DNA from: Planctomycetota bacterium
Lineage (GTDB): Bacteria; Planctomycetota; PLA2; JAEUHO01
Reading direction: 5' to 3'
DNA length: 64,000 nt
Assembly: GCA_020851795.1 (NCBI GenBank)
Contig: JADZCA010000020.1
Coordinates: 1 to 64,000 of the forward strand
Shown: positions 23,327 through 32,375 of the stretch, piece after piece
Layout of the letters: the number at the start of each line of letters is the position of its first letter
Numbering within the stretch: the stretch's first letter is position 1
Notes under the pieces: generated by a model
Told to the model about the DNA's origin: nothing
Databases searched by the model: none
What the model saw: the letters and a program-made list of their open reading frames with translations, nothing else
Made by a program: the position numbers and the translations under genes

Positions 23327-24703
23327 TCAGCGTGCCGCGGGCTCGGTCCAGCGCGTCAGCGGCGTCAGCCACGCGAGCAGCACCATCGCCGTCGTGCCCG
23401 CGCGGCCCAGGCGCTGCGCGTCGTCGCCGACCGGGGCGAACGACCCGACGGCGTCGCCCGACCGCTCGGCGAGCTCGACGGCGGGGACGAGCACCGCGTC
23501 GTGGAAGCGACGTCCCTCGGCGTCGTCGTCGAAGCCCCACGCCGCGGCGGCGTGGGCGGTGGCGAGGAGCACGAACCACGGGTCGCGCAACGCGAGCGCG
23601 CCGGCGTCGCCCGGGCCGTCGAGCCCGCGCGCGTCGGGACGCCCCTCGGCGTCGAAGCGGTCGTCGAGCGTGCGCACCGCGCCGAGCGCGAGCAGCCCCG
23701 CCGCCGCCGTCGCCGCGTGCGGCGTGGACGGCGACGCGGAGGTCCGCGCCGCCTCGGCGACGCGTGCGAGCGCGTCCGCGATGCCGGGTTCGGCGCGCCC
23801 CACGCGCGAGTCGAGCGCTTCGGCGAGCCCGGCGGCGGTGACCGCGCTCAGGCGCCACGGGTCGAGTTCGCCGGGCGCGCCGTGCCAGAGCCCGTCGAAG
23901 CCCTGCGACGCGACGCTGCGGCGCAGCGCGCGCGACAGCGGCGCCTCGAGCGCCGCGTCGCCCGAGCGCGTGTACGCGGTCGCGATCGCCCACGTGACGA
24001 GCGCGTGCTCCTCGACCGTCGCGCCCGCCGAGCCGTCGGGGCCCACGCGCGTGCCGAGCGCGCTCGCGGCCTCGCTCACGGCCGCGCCGGCGCGGTCCGC
24101 CATCGAGCTCGCGCCGCGGTAGCGCAGCGCGGGTTCGGCGTCGCAGAGTGCGACGACGGCGAGGGCGGTCGCCCGACGGGACACGTCGTCGAGCGCCGAC
24201 GCGGCCCCGGACGCGACGCGATCGGCACGGAACCACCCGTCGGGGCCCCGACAGGCGAGGAGGAACGCGACGGCGGGCTCGAGCGGGTCCGTCGAGGGAC
24301 GGGCGCGCGGCGGGGCGGGCGTCGGGCGCGGCAGCGCCGGCGGCCGCGCCCGCAGCCGCGCCGCGCTGACGGCCTCGGGCGGCGGCGCCGCCGCCGCGGG
24401 GACGCCCGGCGACGCCGACCGCGTCGCGCGCGGGGTCTCGAGGGACCTGACGAGCGCGAGCGCGGCCTCGTGGATCGGGCCGATCTCGCGCAGCGCCGCG
24501 ATCGCCTCGTCGCGCCGGCCCGCGGCCTCGAGCAGGCGCGCCTCCTCGAGCTTCGCCTTCATCCGCGTCGCGGCGGCGTCGAGGACGGCGGCGACCGCCT
24601 CGTCGCGCGACGTCTCCCCTCCGCCGGCCCACGCGGGCCCGCTCCCGACCGCGACCCCGAGCCACACCAACGCCCCGATCGCCATGCGACGTGCCGCGGA
24701 CAT
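23327..24703 (-). CDS. Secreted protein with prenyltransferase/squalene-cyclase-like toroid repeats
   Basis: 458 residues: signal peptide (ending PAWAGG), a short helical region with DEAIAALREIG, a Pro-rich linker (115-155), then repeated helical units of the alpha/alpha-toroid type, for example AVAFLLACRGPDGWF and SVASQGFDGLWHG, where Q/R-G-x-D-G-x-W marks the turn between helices. Such toroids also occur in exported proteins without terpene chemistry; no DxDD cyclase motif is visible. ATG 24703 follows GAGGAGGTCTC, an excellent ribosome-binding site. A second protein of this kind is at 41987-43237. Confidence 0.6.
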   Translation of the reverse strand: MSAARRMAIGALVWLGVAVGSGPAWAGGGETSRDEAVAAVLDAAATRMKAKLEEARLLEAAGRRDEAIAALREIGPIHEAALALVRSLETPRATRSASPGVPAAAAPPPEAVSAARLRARPPALPRPTPAPPRARPSTDPLEPAVAFLLACRGPDGWFRADRVASGAASALDDVSRRATALAVVALCDAEPALRYRGASSMADRAGAAVSEAASALGTRVGPDGSAGATVEEHALVTWAIATAYTRSGDAALEAPLSRALRRSVASQGFDGLWHGAPGELDPWRLSAVTAAGLAEALDSRVGRAEPGIADALARVAEAARTSASPSTPHAATAAAGLLALGAVRTLDDRFDAEGRPDARGLDGPGDAGALALRDPWFVLLATAHAAAAWGFDDDAEGRRFHDAVLVPAVELAERSGDAVGSFAPVGDDAQRLGRAGTTAMVLLAWLTPLTRWTEPAAR

Positions 24704-24820
24704 GAGACCTCCTCGGCGGGGTGCGAACCCCACCCACGCTCCGACGCCAGCGGAGGGAAACGGCGCAGCCCGCGCCCGGTTCATGGGCGCCGCCTCCGCC
24801 CTTCGCCCGACCGTCTCGCG

Positions 24821-24910
24821 CGCCGACGAGGTCGGGGCGGCGGCTTCGGCCGGGGCGCGACGCGGGACCCGTCGGCGACTCGATGCGCGTCGCGGCGCGT
24901 CCCCCGCTCC
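24821..24910 (-). repeat. Partial degenerate copy of the MITE-like element
   Basis: In reverse orientation it matches the right 90 or so bases of the full copies from GCCGACGAGGTCGGGGCGGC through a segment equivalent to CGGCGACTCGATGCG to the CCGCTCC region, roughly 80% by eye. The outer terminal repeat is lost. It occupies much of the 219-base gap between minus-strand genes. Confidence 0.55.
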
Positions 24911-24922
24911 GGCGACGGGCGC

Positions 24923-25447
24923 CTACGGCTCGAGGAGGTCGTCGAGGAGCGCGTCCCAGTCCGTCGCGGCCACCTCGGCGGCGGAGATCGGCGGCATGCA
25001 CTGGAAGCGCGTGTACTCGTCGAGGTCGCGGCAGTCGCCCAGCGGCGCCGCGAGCCTCGTGCGTTCGGTGCGCTCGAGCACGGCGGTGCCGAGCTCGGGG
25101 CCGGTGGTCATCGTCCGTGCGACCGGGGCGACGTCGGCGAGTGCGGCCACGTCGAAGCCCTCCGCGCGCAGCGCCCCCGGGACCTCACGGTCGAAGCGCA
25201 CCGGCGACGCTTCTCTCGCGCGCGCGAGCGCCCGTCGCGCGAGCACGAGGTCCCGCCGTCGCAGGTGCGCGCGGGTCAGGTGCAGCAGCGCCGTGAAGGC
25301 CCCCGGTCGGCGGGCGGCCGCGGCCTCGAGGTCGCGGGCGGCGCGCTCCGGGTCCCCCCGGCGCAGCCGCCACCTCCCCCGGCACTGGAGGGCGAACGCC
25401 GCGAGCGCGGCCCAGGTGCGGCGGAGGGGGGCGACGAAGAAGGACAT
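24923..25447 (-). CDS. Small helical TPR-like protein of unknown function
   Basis: About 174 residues. After a short hydrophobic N-terminal segment (MSFFVAPLRRTWAALAAF) comes a TPR-like pair: WRLRRGDPERAARDLEAAAARRP and LTRAHLRRRDLVLARRALARA. The C-terminal half has no family I recognise and ends acidic (DWDALLDDLLEP). ATG 25447 was chosen; a TTG at 25474 is possible. No clear ribosome-binding site. It diverges from the DUF4388 gene, 128 bases away. Confidence 0.5.
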   Translation of the reverse strand: MSFFVAPLRRTWAALAAFALQCRGRWRLRRGDPERAARDLEAAAARRPGAFTALLHLTRAHLRRRDLVLARRALARAREASPVRFDREVPGALRAEGFDVAALADVAPVARTMTTGPELGTAVLERTERTRLAAPLGDCRDLDEYTRFQCMPPISAAEVAATDWDALLDDLLEP

Positions 25448-25575
25448 GCGGGCCGCGTGAAGGCTCCGGTTCAAGCCCGACGCCGGGGGCGTCGATAGGA
25501 GGGAGCCTTTCCACGCCCACGTCGAGTGTACGGCCCGTCGTGCGGGTCCACAACGGCCGGGCGGCGGAGGTCGGC

Positions 25576-28500
25576 GTGACGATCAAGGGAACCCTCGAGA
25601 CCTTCAACCTGCCGGACCTGCTCCAGATGCTCGCCTTCAACCAGAAGGTGGGCACGCTGGTGCTCGACACGGCCGGCGGTCCGCGAACGCTCTACGTCGA
25701 GTCGGGAGCGCTGGGCTTCGTCCAGGGCGACCCCCACCCGACCCGCGCGCTCGGCCGCATCCTGCGCCGCAACGAGGCGCTCCCCGCCGACCGGCTGCAG
25801 CGCGGCGTCTCGATCGCGGCGAAGTCGGGGCGCTACCTCGGCGACGCGCTCGCCGACCTCGGCGTGCTCGAAGGCGACCGTCGGACGGCCGCCACGCTCG
25901 AGGCGGTCGCCGAGCTGTTCTTCGACCTGCTGCAGACGCCGATCACCCGCTTCGAGTTCGTCGAGGGCAAGCGCATCGCCCCGGACGGCTCGGAGGGCGC
26001 GGCGATCGAGCCGCTCGCGGCCGTGGACGGGCTCCTGCTCGAGCTGACCCGCAAGCTCGACGAGTGGGCCGTCGTGCGCGGCGAGGTGCCCTCCGACGAG
26101 GAGGTCTACGAGCGCACGGCGGTGCACCCCGACCTGCGAGGCGAGGACCCCACGACGCTGCCGGCGTCCACGGTCGAGCGCGTGCTCCCGCTGCTCGACG
26201 GCACGCGCACCGTGGCCGCCGTCGTGGACGAGAGCGACGGCGACCGCTTCTCGGTGACGAAGCTCGTCGCGGCCCTGCTCCGCCAGGGCGCGGTCCGCGC
26301 CGTCCCGACCGCCGAGCTCGTCGAGCGCGGCGAGCAGCGCCTCCGCCACGACCGCCCGCTCGACGCGGCCGCGCTCCTGCGCCGCGCCGTGCACCGCGGC
26401 GACGCGCCGGCCTCGGTCCGCACCCGGCTCGCCGCGGCGCTCGCCGCGAGCGGCGACGGCGTCGGCGCCGCGGCCGAGCTCGAGACCTACGCCACCGCGT
26501 GCGAGACCACGGACCCCGTCGGGACCTTCGACGCGCTGCTGCGTGCGCTCGAGCTCCGCGGCGGCGACCTCGCGGTCGCCGCGAGGCTGTGCGACCACTA
26601 CCTGCGCAACGGCGAACGCCTGCGCGGCCGGTCCAAGGACGCGGCCACGGCGCTGCGTCGGCTCGTGGAAGGTGCGACCGCCGCCGGGCGCCCGCTCGAG
26701 GCCGCGACGCGGCTCGCGCTCTTCGTCGAGCGCGGCGAGGCGCCGGCCGAGGACCTCCTCGTCCTCGCCGACCTGTGGGCCGCGGCGGGCCGTCGCGGCG
26801 AGGCCGCGCAGGCCTTGGTGCGCCGTGCCGACGGGCTCCTCCACGCGGGCCACGCGACGCCCGCGCGCGACCTGCTGCGGCGCGCGCTCGGCTACGACCC
26901 GACCCGCGCCGACGTGCGCCGCCGGCTCACCGAGCTCGAGGAGGCCGACGCCCGTCGGCGTCACCGGCGCCGGCTGGTCGTGCTCGGCTGCCTGCTCGGC
27001 CTCACGGTGGCGAGCGCGGGTGCGGTCTACCTCGTCCACGACGGGCGCGCGGCCCGCGCGGCCGAGGCCACGCTGTCGGCGGCCGAGGACGCCACGAAGC
27101 GCTCCGAAGGCCTCGCCGCGGACGCGGCGTCGTCCTTCCGCACGGCGGTCGACACGGCCTCCGCGGGCGACGTGCCCGCGGGCACGGTCGGGACCGCGGT
27201 GGCGACGCTGCGCAAGGCGGCCTCCGAGGCCGCGACCTCGCTGCGCGCCGCCCTCGGCTCCGCGGAAGAGGAGCTGAGCGCGGTGGTCGGGCCGCGGGCG
27301 GGCTCGGCGCGGGAGCACCTCGCGTCGCTCGAGGCGCGCCGCAAGGCGATCCTCGCGCGCGCCGACTTCGCGGTGCGCGAGGTCGGCGAGCGCGCCCAGA
27401 CGGCGGTCGAGCAGGGCGAGCGCGCGTACCGCGACGGTCGCTTCCGCGAGGCGCGTGCGCTGCTCTCGCGCGCCGTCCGGCTCTCCTTCGACGACCCCTC
27501 GCGCGTGGCGCGCGCGCAGCGCAGCCTCGCGCAGGTGGACGCGTACCTGACCGGCGTCGAGCGCGCCCGCACCGAGTTTGAGGCGGCGGTCGAGAAGGGC
27601 CGCACCGACGAGGCGTGGCGCCTCGGCTGCCGGATGCTCGCGACCTACCTCGACTCCGACGTCACGCGCGAGATCCTGCTGCCCGTGCCCGTCGAGACGA
27701 AGCCGCGCGGGGCCTCGCTCCGCGTCGGGGCGACGGGCGTCGTCGTCGCGGCCCCCGCGGTGCTCCGCTACTCGCCCTTCGGCGACCTCGACCTCGCGGT
27801 CCGCGCCCCCGCGTCGGTCCCGCAGACGGTGAAGCTGCCGTCCTTCGACGCGATCCGCGAGGCCGAGGCCCGCGGCGGCCTCGCGCCGACGCGCGTGAAC
27901 GTCACGCTCGCCGCCGGCCCGCGGTGGACGGCGAAGACGCCGGTGTCGGCCGGGCCGTTCGCGATCGGCGAGACCGCGTGGGTCGCCGGCGACGACGGCA
28001 CCTCGGTCGCGCTGCTGCGCCCCGCCGACGGCTCGGCCTCGGCGGTCTCGCTGGCGCGGGCGCTCCCCGACCGGCTGCGCGCCGCGGGGCGCGGGGCGGG
28101 CGGCACCTGGATGCTCGTGGGCCTGCGCTCCTACGTGCAGGACCCCGACACGGCCCACGGCTGGCAGTACCAGACGTCGGGCCTGCTCGAGCGCGCCCCC
28201 GCGTTCGCCGACGGGTTGGTCGTGCTCGCCGACGACACGGGCGTGCTCCACGGGCTCGACGCCTCCAACGGCGAGCCGCGGTGGAAGGGGTCGCTGAGCG
28301 CGGGGCCCGCGCAGGCGCCGTTCGCGTCGCCGCTCGGCTTCGTGCTCGCAACCGCCGCGGGCGACGTCGTCGCCGTCGAGCCGCGCACGGGCGCGGTGAC
28401 GACGCTCGTCCCGGGCGAGGCCCGGCGCCCCGCGCTCGTCGCGCCCTTCGGCGCGGGCGTCGTCGTGGTCGGCGGGCCCGGCGAAGGGCTCTCGTTGATC

Positions 28501-28863
28501 CGGCCCGACCGCAGCGTCGCGCCGATCGGGAGCGCCGCGTGCGACCCGGCGGTCGGCATCGTCGCCGCCGCGGGCACCGTGGTGTGGGCCGACCCGTCGG
28601 GCGCCGTCTTCGCGCTGCGCCACGGCGAGAACCGGCCGGTCGAGGTCTCGGGCCTCGGGGTGGTCGTCAAGGCGCCGACGCTCGCGGACGGGACGTTGTA
28701 CGGCGTCGGCAAGGACGGCGCCTTGCGCGCCGCGCGCCTCGCCGAGCCGACGCGGACGGTCTGGCGGGTCGCGCTCGGCGCGCCGGCCGAGGCGTCCCCG
28801 GTCGCGGCGGGCGACCTCGTCTTCGTCCGCACGGCGGCGGGTGTTGCCGCGTACGAACGCTGA
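25576..28863 (+). CDS. DUF4388 (PATAN-like)-TPR-membrane helix-propeller protein
   Basis: 1095 residues. Residues 1-150 are a DUF4388/PatA N-terminal domain, opening TIKGTLETFNLPDLLQML, a domain linked with roadblock/MglA GTPase partners. Residues 230-450 are TPR-like helices. A single membrane helix (about 465-488) is followed by a long coiled, Ala-rich region (490-690) and a C-terminal PQQ-like beta propeller (about 790-1095: LVVLADDTGVLHGLDASNGEPRW is typical). The cytoplasmic sensor half is thus joined to an extracytoplasmic propeller. GTG 25576 is favoured because GGAGG lies 5 bases upstream and the DUF4388 motif begins there. It opens the MglA/roadblock gene run. Confidence 0.8.
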   Translation: MTIKGTLETFNLPDLLQMLAFNQKVGTLVLDTAGGPRTLYVESGALGFVQGDPHPTRALGRILRRNEALPADRLQRGVSIAAKSGRYLGDALADLGVLEGDRRTAATLEAVAELFFDLLQTPITRFEFVEGKRIAPDGSEGAAIEPLAAVDGLLLELTRKLDEWAVVRGEVPSDEEVYERTAVHPDLRGEDPTTLPASTVERVLPLLDGTRTVAAVVDESDGDRFSVTKLVAALLRQGAVRAVPTAELVERGEQRLRHDRPLDAAALLRRAVHRGDAPASVRTRLAAALAASGDGVGAAAELETYATACETTDPVGTFDALLRALELRGGDLAVAARLCDHYLRNGERLRGRSKDAATALRRLVEGATAAGRPLEAATRLALFVERGEAPAEDLLVLADLWAAAGRRGEAAQALVRRADGLLHAGHATPARDLLRRALGYDPTRADVRRRLTELEEADARRRHRRRLVVLGCLLGLTVASAGAVYLVHDGRAARAAEATLSAAEDATKRSEGLAADAASSFRTAVDTASAGDVPAGTVGTAVATLRKAASEAATSLRAALGSAEEELSAVVGPRAGSAREHLASLEARRKAILARADFAVREVGERAQTAVEQGERAYRDGRFREARALLSRAVRLSFDDPSRVARAQRSLAQVDAYLTGVERARTEFEAAVEKGRTDEAWRLGCRMLATYLDSDVTREILLPVPVETKPRGASLRVGATGVVVAAPAVLRYSPFGDLDLAVRAPASVPQTVKLPSFDAIREAEARGGLAPTRVNVTLAAGPRWTAKTPVSAGPFAIGETAWVAGDDGTSVALLRPADGSASAVSLARALPDRLRAAGRGAGGTWMLVGLRSYVQDPDTAHGWQYQTSGLLERAPAFADGLVVLADDTGVLHGLDASNGEPRWKGSLSAGPAQAPFASPLGFVLATAAGDVVAVEPRTGAVTTLVPGEARRPALVAPFGAGVVVVGGPGEGLSLIRPDRSVAPIGSAACDPAVGIVAAAGTVVWADPSGAVFALRHGENRPVEVSGLGVVVKAPTLADGTLYGVGKDGALRAARLAEPTRTVWRVALGAPAEASPVAAGDLVFVRTAAGVAAYER

Positions 28864-28884
28864 CCGAACGGGGACCGGGTCCGC

Positions 28885-28935
28885 ATCCCCCGGGGAGCCG
28901 GTGTGCGCACCGGGCGACCGTATCCCCCGGGGACC
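28885..28935. repeat. Direct repeats flanking a small hairpin
   Basis: ATCCCCCGGGGAGC (28885-28898) and ATCCCCCGGGGACC (28922-28935) are near-identical and each is internally palindromic. Between them CCGGTG/CACCGG forms a stem (28898-28913), which may end the upstream transcript. The rest of the 230-base gap to 29093 holds nothing else I can support except the ribosome-binding site of the next gene. Confidence 0.4.
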
Positions 28936-29093
28936 GCCGCGTCGCCGGCGGGCGTCGTGGGCGGACGGCGGGGCTTCGCGATCGCGCGACGCCGCCCGTC
29001 CAAAGAACTCGACGCGCGGCTCAACCCCGGGACGCGGACTGGCCGATAGGTGCGGCACTCGCCCGCCCTGTCGGCGGGAGCGAGGAGGCCATC

Positions 29094-30224
29094 GTGGGCA
29101 TCTGGTCGGGCCTGATCGGCGGACGGACACTCGACGGCGACGTCGAGCGGGTGCGCCGCCTCCTCGCCTCGGGCGACCTCGAAGGCGCCCGCAAGGCGGC
29201 GGACAAGGCCGCGGAGAAGTGGCCGGGGGCCTCGGCGCTGCGCGACGTGTCGGCGGCGGTCCGCCGGGCGCAGGCGCACGCCCGCATCCAGGAGCTCACG
29301 GCGCGGATCGCCGCGTCGGGCGAGGCGGTGGACTACGACGAGCTCGCGTCGGTCTACCTCTCGGCCGGGCTGCGCGAGGAGCGGCTGCGGCTGCTCGAGC
29401 GCTACGCCGCCGCGCACGGCAACCTCGCCGCCCCCCACCGCCTGCTCGGCGAGGCGGCGCTCGACGAGTTCTTCCTCGACTTCCGCGTGCGCGACGGGCG
29501 CCGGGCGATCGACCACCTCCTCAAGGCGGGGATGCTGCAGGCCGACGCGCTCGAGCCGCGGCTGCTGCTCGCCGAGGTCTACTTCGCGATCGGCGCCGAC
29601 CGGGCCCTGCTCGGCCAGGCGGCGGCGATCGAGCGCCTCGCGGGCGACGACGACGTGCTCAAGCCCGTCGTCGCGACGCTGCGCGCGGCGGCGGCGCCCA
29701 CCGCGAACGAGTCGATCGACGCGCTCCTCGCGAAGGTCGAGGTCGCGGGCGCGCTCGCACGCGACCCGTCGGAGTGGTCGTCGCGCAAGCGTCAGGGGAT
29801 CGCCGCGGCCGCCGACGGCGCGCTCGTCACGCGCAACCTCGCGCGCCTCGTGCGCGACGAGGTCGCCGAGCAGGCCGTCGCGGTGGACCGCGCGGGCGAG
29901 GTGCTCGCGACGGCGGGCGGCAAGGCCGCCGACGCCGCGGAGGAGAGCGAGGCGGCGGCGGAGGGCGAGGCGAAGGCCGCGGAGCCCACGTCCGGGCTCG
30001 CGGGCGTCGCCCGGGCCGTCGCGCGCACGGTGAGGACGCAGGTGCGCGAGCTCGAGATGGGCTCGTTCCGCCGGTGCGTCGTCGAGGGCCCGTTCGGCGT
30101 GATGGTCGTCGCCGAGGCCGCGGGAGGCGTCGTCGCCGCCCGTGCGCGCCGCGGCACCGACCCGCACCGCCTCGCGGAGCGGCTCGAGACGGCCGTCGAG
30201 GGGATCCGAGGGAGGAAGTCGTGA
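29094..30224 (+). CDS. TPR-like protein with a roadblock-like C-terminal region
   Basis: 376 residues, no signal peptide. The N-terminal two thirds are helical repeats (VRRLLASGDLEGARKAADKAAEKWP, LASVYLSAGLREERLRLLERYAA). From about 250 a roadblock/LC7-like pattern can be traced: helix RNLARLVRDEVAEQAVAVD, strand RAGEVLATAGG, an Ala/Glu insertion, then strands around FGVMVVAEAAGGVVAAR and a final helix. The homology is weak. GTG 29094 has GAGGAGG 5 bases upstream. Its end overlaps the next roadblock gene by 4 bases (GTGA), so the two are co-translated and may form a complex. Confidence 0.6.
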   Translation: MGIWSGLIGGRTLDGDVERVRRLLASGDLEGARKAADKAAEKWPGASALRDVSAAVRRAQAHARIQELTARIAASGEAVDYDELASVYLSAGLREERLRLLERYAAAHGNLAAPHRLLGEAALDEFFLDFRVRDGRRAIDHLLKAGMLQADALEPRLLLAEVYFAIGADRALLGQAAAIERLAGDDDVLKPVVATLRAAAAPTANESIDALLAKVEVAGALARDPSEWSSRKRQGIAAAADGALVTRNLARLVRDEVAEQAVAVDRAGEVLATAGGKAADAAEESEAAAEGEAKAAEPTSGLAGVARAVARTVRTQVRELEMGSFRRCVVEGPFGVMVVAEAAGGVVAARARRGTDPHRLAERLETAVEGIRGRKS

Positions 30225-30586
30225 AGGCGATCCTCGAGGACCTCAACCAGCGGCTCGGCGCGCGCGGCTCGCTCGTCGTGACGCGCGACGGGCTGCCGGT
30301 GTGCGCCGTGCTCGGCACCGCGACGCCCAACGACCGCCTCGACCGGCTCGCGGCGATGGGCGCCGCGATCCTCTCCGACGTCCGGCGCAGCCTCGCGGCG
30401 GCCGGGCTCGACGAGTTCACGCAGTGCGAGGTCGCCGCCGAGCAGGGCAAGGTCGTGCTCGTGGCCGCCGGGCCGACGTACCTCGTCGTGCTCGTGGGCC
30501 CGCGCATCGAGATCGGCCCCGGCAGCGTCGAGATCCGGAGCGCAGCGCGTCAGATCGAGAAGGCCGCCGTGCTGGCGACGGCGTAG
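30221..30586 (+). CDS. Roadblock/LC7-domain protein
   Basis: 121 residues, essentially one roadblock domain: helix ILEDLNQRLGARGSLVVTRDGLPV, the strand pair around CAVLGT, helix RLAAMGAAILSDVRRSLAAAGL, strands CEVAAEQGKVVLVAAGPTYLVVLV and a final helix IEKAAVLA. Such proteins dimerise and bind or activate small GTPases of the MglA/Ras-like type (MglB is the best known). The start GTG lies inside the previous stop; the MglA-type gene begins 10 bases after this stop. Confidence 0.85.
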   Translation: MKAILEDLNQRLGARGSLVVTRDGLPVCAVLGTATPNDRLDRLAAMGAAILSDVRRSLAAAGLDEFTQCEVAAEQGKVVLVAAGPTYLVVLVGPRIEIGPGSVEIRSAARQIEKAAVLATA

Positions 30587-30596
30587 GGAGGCCCCC

Positions 30597-31739
30597 GTGG
30601 TCCAGATCAACTTCGCGCACAAGGAGATCCAGTGCAAGGTCGTCTACTACGGCCCCGGCATGTCGGGGAAGACGACCAACCTGGAGGTCGTCCACGAGAA
30701 GACGCCGACGGACAACCGCGGTGAGCTCACCTCGATCGCGACGACGGGCGAGCGGACGCTGTACTTCGACTACATGCCGCTCGACCTCGGCGCGATCGCC
30801 GGCATCAAGACGAAGTTCCAGCTCTACACGGTGCCCGGCCAGATCTACTACAAGTCCACGCGTCGCCTGGTGCTCCAGGGCGTGGACGGCATCGTGTTCG
30901 TCGCGGACTCCTCCCGCAGCAAGGTCGAGGAGAACCGCGAGTCGATGCGCGACCTCGAGGACAACCTCAAGGAGATGGGGCGCTCGCTCACCGACGTCCC
31001 GATCGTCATCCAGTACAACAAGCGGGACCTCCCCGACGCGATGACCGTGGAGGAGCTGCAGAAGCTCGTCAACCCGCACGGGTTCCCGTACTTCGAGGCG
31101 GTCGCGCCCAAGGGCAACGGCGTCTTCCCGACGCTGAAGGCCCTGGCCACGCTCGTGCTCGACGCGGTCAACCGCGGCGGGCTGGGCTCGGCGCGCCCGC
31201 CGAAGACGACGGCGCCCGCGGGCGCCCCCACCGGCACGTCGGTGCCGGCGCCGACGCCCGTCGCGGCCTCGACGTCCTCGGCGCCCGCGCCGCGCGCCCC
31301 TGCGCCCGCGCCGGCCCCCGCGCCGCGCCCCGCGCCGGCGCCGGTCGCCGCGTCGGCCCCCCGTCCCGCGCCCGCGCCGGCCCCCGCGCGCACGGCGGTC
31401 GCCGCGTCCGCCCCGGCGACGGCCGTCGCCGCGGCGCCGTCCTTCGGCGCCACCGGCACGGCGGTCGCCCCGCGTCCGACGCCCGTGCCGCCGCCGGCAC
31501 CGGTCGTCACGACGACGGGCGCGCCCCCGTTCCGCCCGCCGCCCGCGCCCACCCACGCCGCGCCCGCGCCCACGTCGGCGGCGGCGTCCCCGTCGGCGCG
31601 GCCGATGAACGAGCGCCTCGTCCACGTCTCGGGCCTCTCGCGAGGCGGCGGCGGCGGCGGGAAGCTCGTCTGGATCGTCGGGCTGGTCGCGCTGATCGGC
31701 GCGGCGGCCTGGTTCGTGCTCACGAAGATGGGCCGGTAG
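30597..31739 (+). CDS. MglA-family GTPase with a C-terminal membrane anchor
   Basis: 380 residues. Residues 1-195 are a complete MglA-type G domain: P-loop GPGMSGKTTN (19-28), TVPGQ (78-82) as in MglA rather than DTAGQ, and NKRD (141-144). The G domain starts with NFAHKEIQCKVVYYG, typical of the family. Then come about 145 residues of Pro/Ala/Thr-rich disordered linker and a C-terminal hydrophobic helix (LVWIVGLVALIGAAAWFVL) with a basic end. Classical MglA ends after the G domain and is soluble, so this one should stay at the inner membrane on a long tether. GTG 30597 follows AGGGAGG. Confidence 0.9.
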   Translation: MVQINFAHKEIQCKVVYYGPGMSGKTTNLEVVHEKTPTDNRGELTSIATTGERTLYFDYMPLDLGAIAGIKTKFQLYTVPGQIYYKSTRRLVLQGVDGIVFVADSSRSKVEENRESMRDLEDNLKEMGRSLTDVPIVIQYNKRDLPDAMTVEELQKLVNPHGFPYFEAVAPKGNGVFPTLKALATLVLDAVNRGGLGSARPPKTTAPAGAPTGTSVPAPTPVAASTSSAPAPRAPAPAPAPAPRPAPAPVAASAPRPAPAPAPARTAVAASAPATAVAAAPSFGATGTAVAPRPTPVPPPAPVVTTTGAPPFRPPPAPTHAAPAPTSAAASPSARPMNERLVHVSGLSRGGGGGGKLVWIVGLVALIGAAAWFVLTKMGR

Positions 31740-31759
31740 CCCCGAGGAGTCGCCCCACC

Positions 31760-32275
31760 ATGCCGACCGACAAGTCCCTCCGCGACGCCCGCCTCGTCTT
31801 CTACAAGGACGACGTCGACGCGATCAACGCGATCCTCGACGCGTTCCTCAAGCAGAGCGCCGTCAAGTGCGCGCTGCTGATCGACAAGGACGGCCACATG
31901 GTCACCCATCGTGGCAGCAGCAAGCGCATCGACCTCGACACGATCAGCGCGCTCGTCGCGGGCTCGTTCGCGGCGACGCGTGAGATGGCGCGCATCCTCG
32001 GCGAGGAGGAGTTCTCCGCGCTCTACCACCAGGGCAAGAGCGACAACATCCAGCTCTCGCTCGTGGGCGACCGCGCGCTCCTGACCGCGATCTTCGACGA
32101 GACCACCACGATCGGGATGGTGCGTCTCTACGCGACCGAGGCCGCCAAGCGCCTCGCCGTGATCTTCCGCAAGAAGGCGCAGGAGACCGTCGCCGCCGGC
32201 GCGCCGTCGGGCGAGGCCGACCCGGCGTTCAAGAAGAGCAGCACCGCCGCGCTCGACTCGCTCTTCGGCTCCTGA
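31760..32275 (+). CDS. Roadblock/LC7-domain (MglB-like) protein
   Basis: 171 residues: an N-terminal amphipathic helix, then a roadblock domain with INAILDAFLKQSAVKCALLI, DKDGHMVTHRG, ISALVAGSFAATREMARILG, strands IQLSLVGDRALLTAIFD and GMVRLYATEAAKRLAVIF, and a polar tail ending DSLFGS. It is MglB-like in length and layout, so it is the likely GTPase-activating partner of the anchored MglA, 20 bases upstream in the same operon. ATG 31760 has GAGGAG 12 bases upstream. Confidence 0.9.
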   Translation: MPTDKSLRDARLVFYKDDVDAINAILDAFLKQSAVKCALLIDKDGHMVTHRGSSKRIDLDTISALVAGSFAATREMARILGEEEFSALYHQGKSDNIQLSLVGDRALLTAIFDETTTIGMVRLYATEAAKRLAVIFRKKAQETVAAGAPSGEADPAFKKSSTAALDSLFGS

Positions 32276-32296
32276 CGGGCGCCCGTCGCGCACCGG

Positions 32297-32332
32297 GGCG
32301 ACGGCGCGCGCAGGCGCGTCGTCGCCGTCGCC
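32297..32332. terminator. Hairpin ending the MglA/roadblock operon
   Basis: GGCGACGGCG (32297-32306) pairs with CGCCGTCGCC (32323-32332), between converging stops at 32275 and 32376. Confidence 0.55.
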
Positions 32333-32375
32333 ATCGCTGCCGCCGACGCGCGAGCGCGGCGCGTCGTCGCAGCCG

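Noticed and set aside
25471..29130. Long antisense frame opposite the DUF4388 gene
   Set aside because: No recognisable motif; the sense strand has a coherent multi-domain protein.
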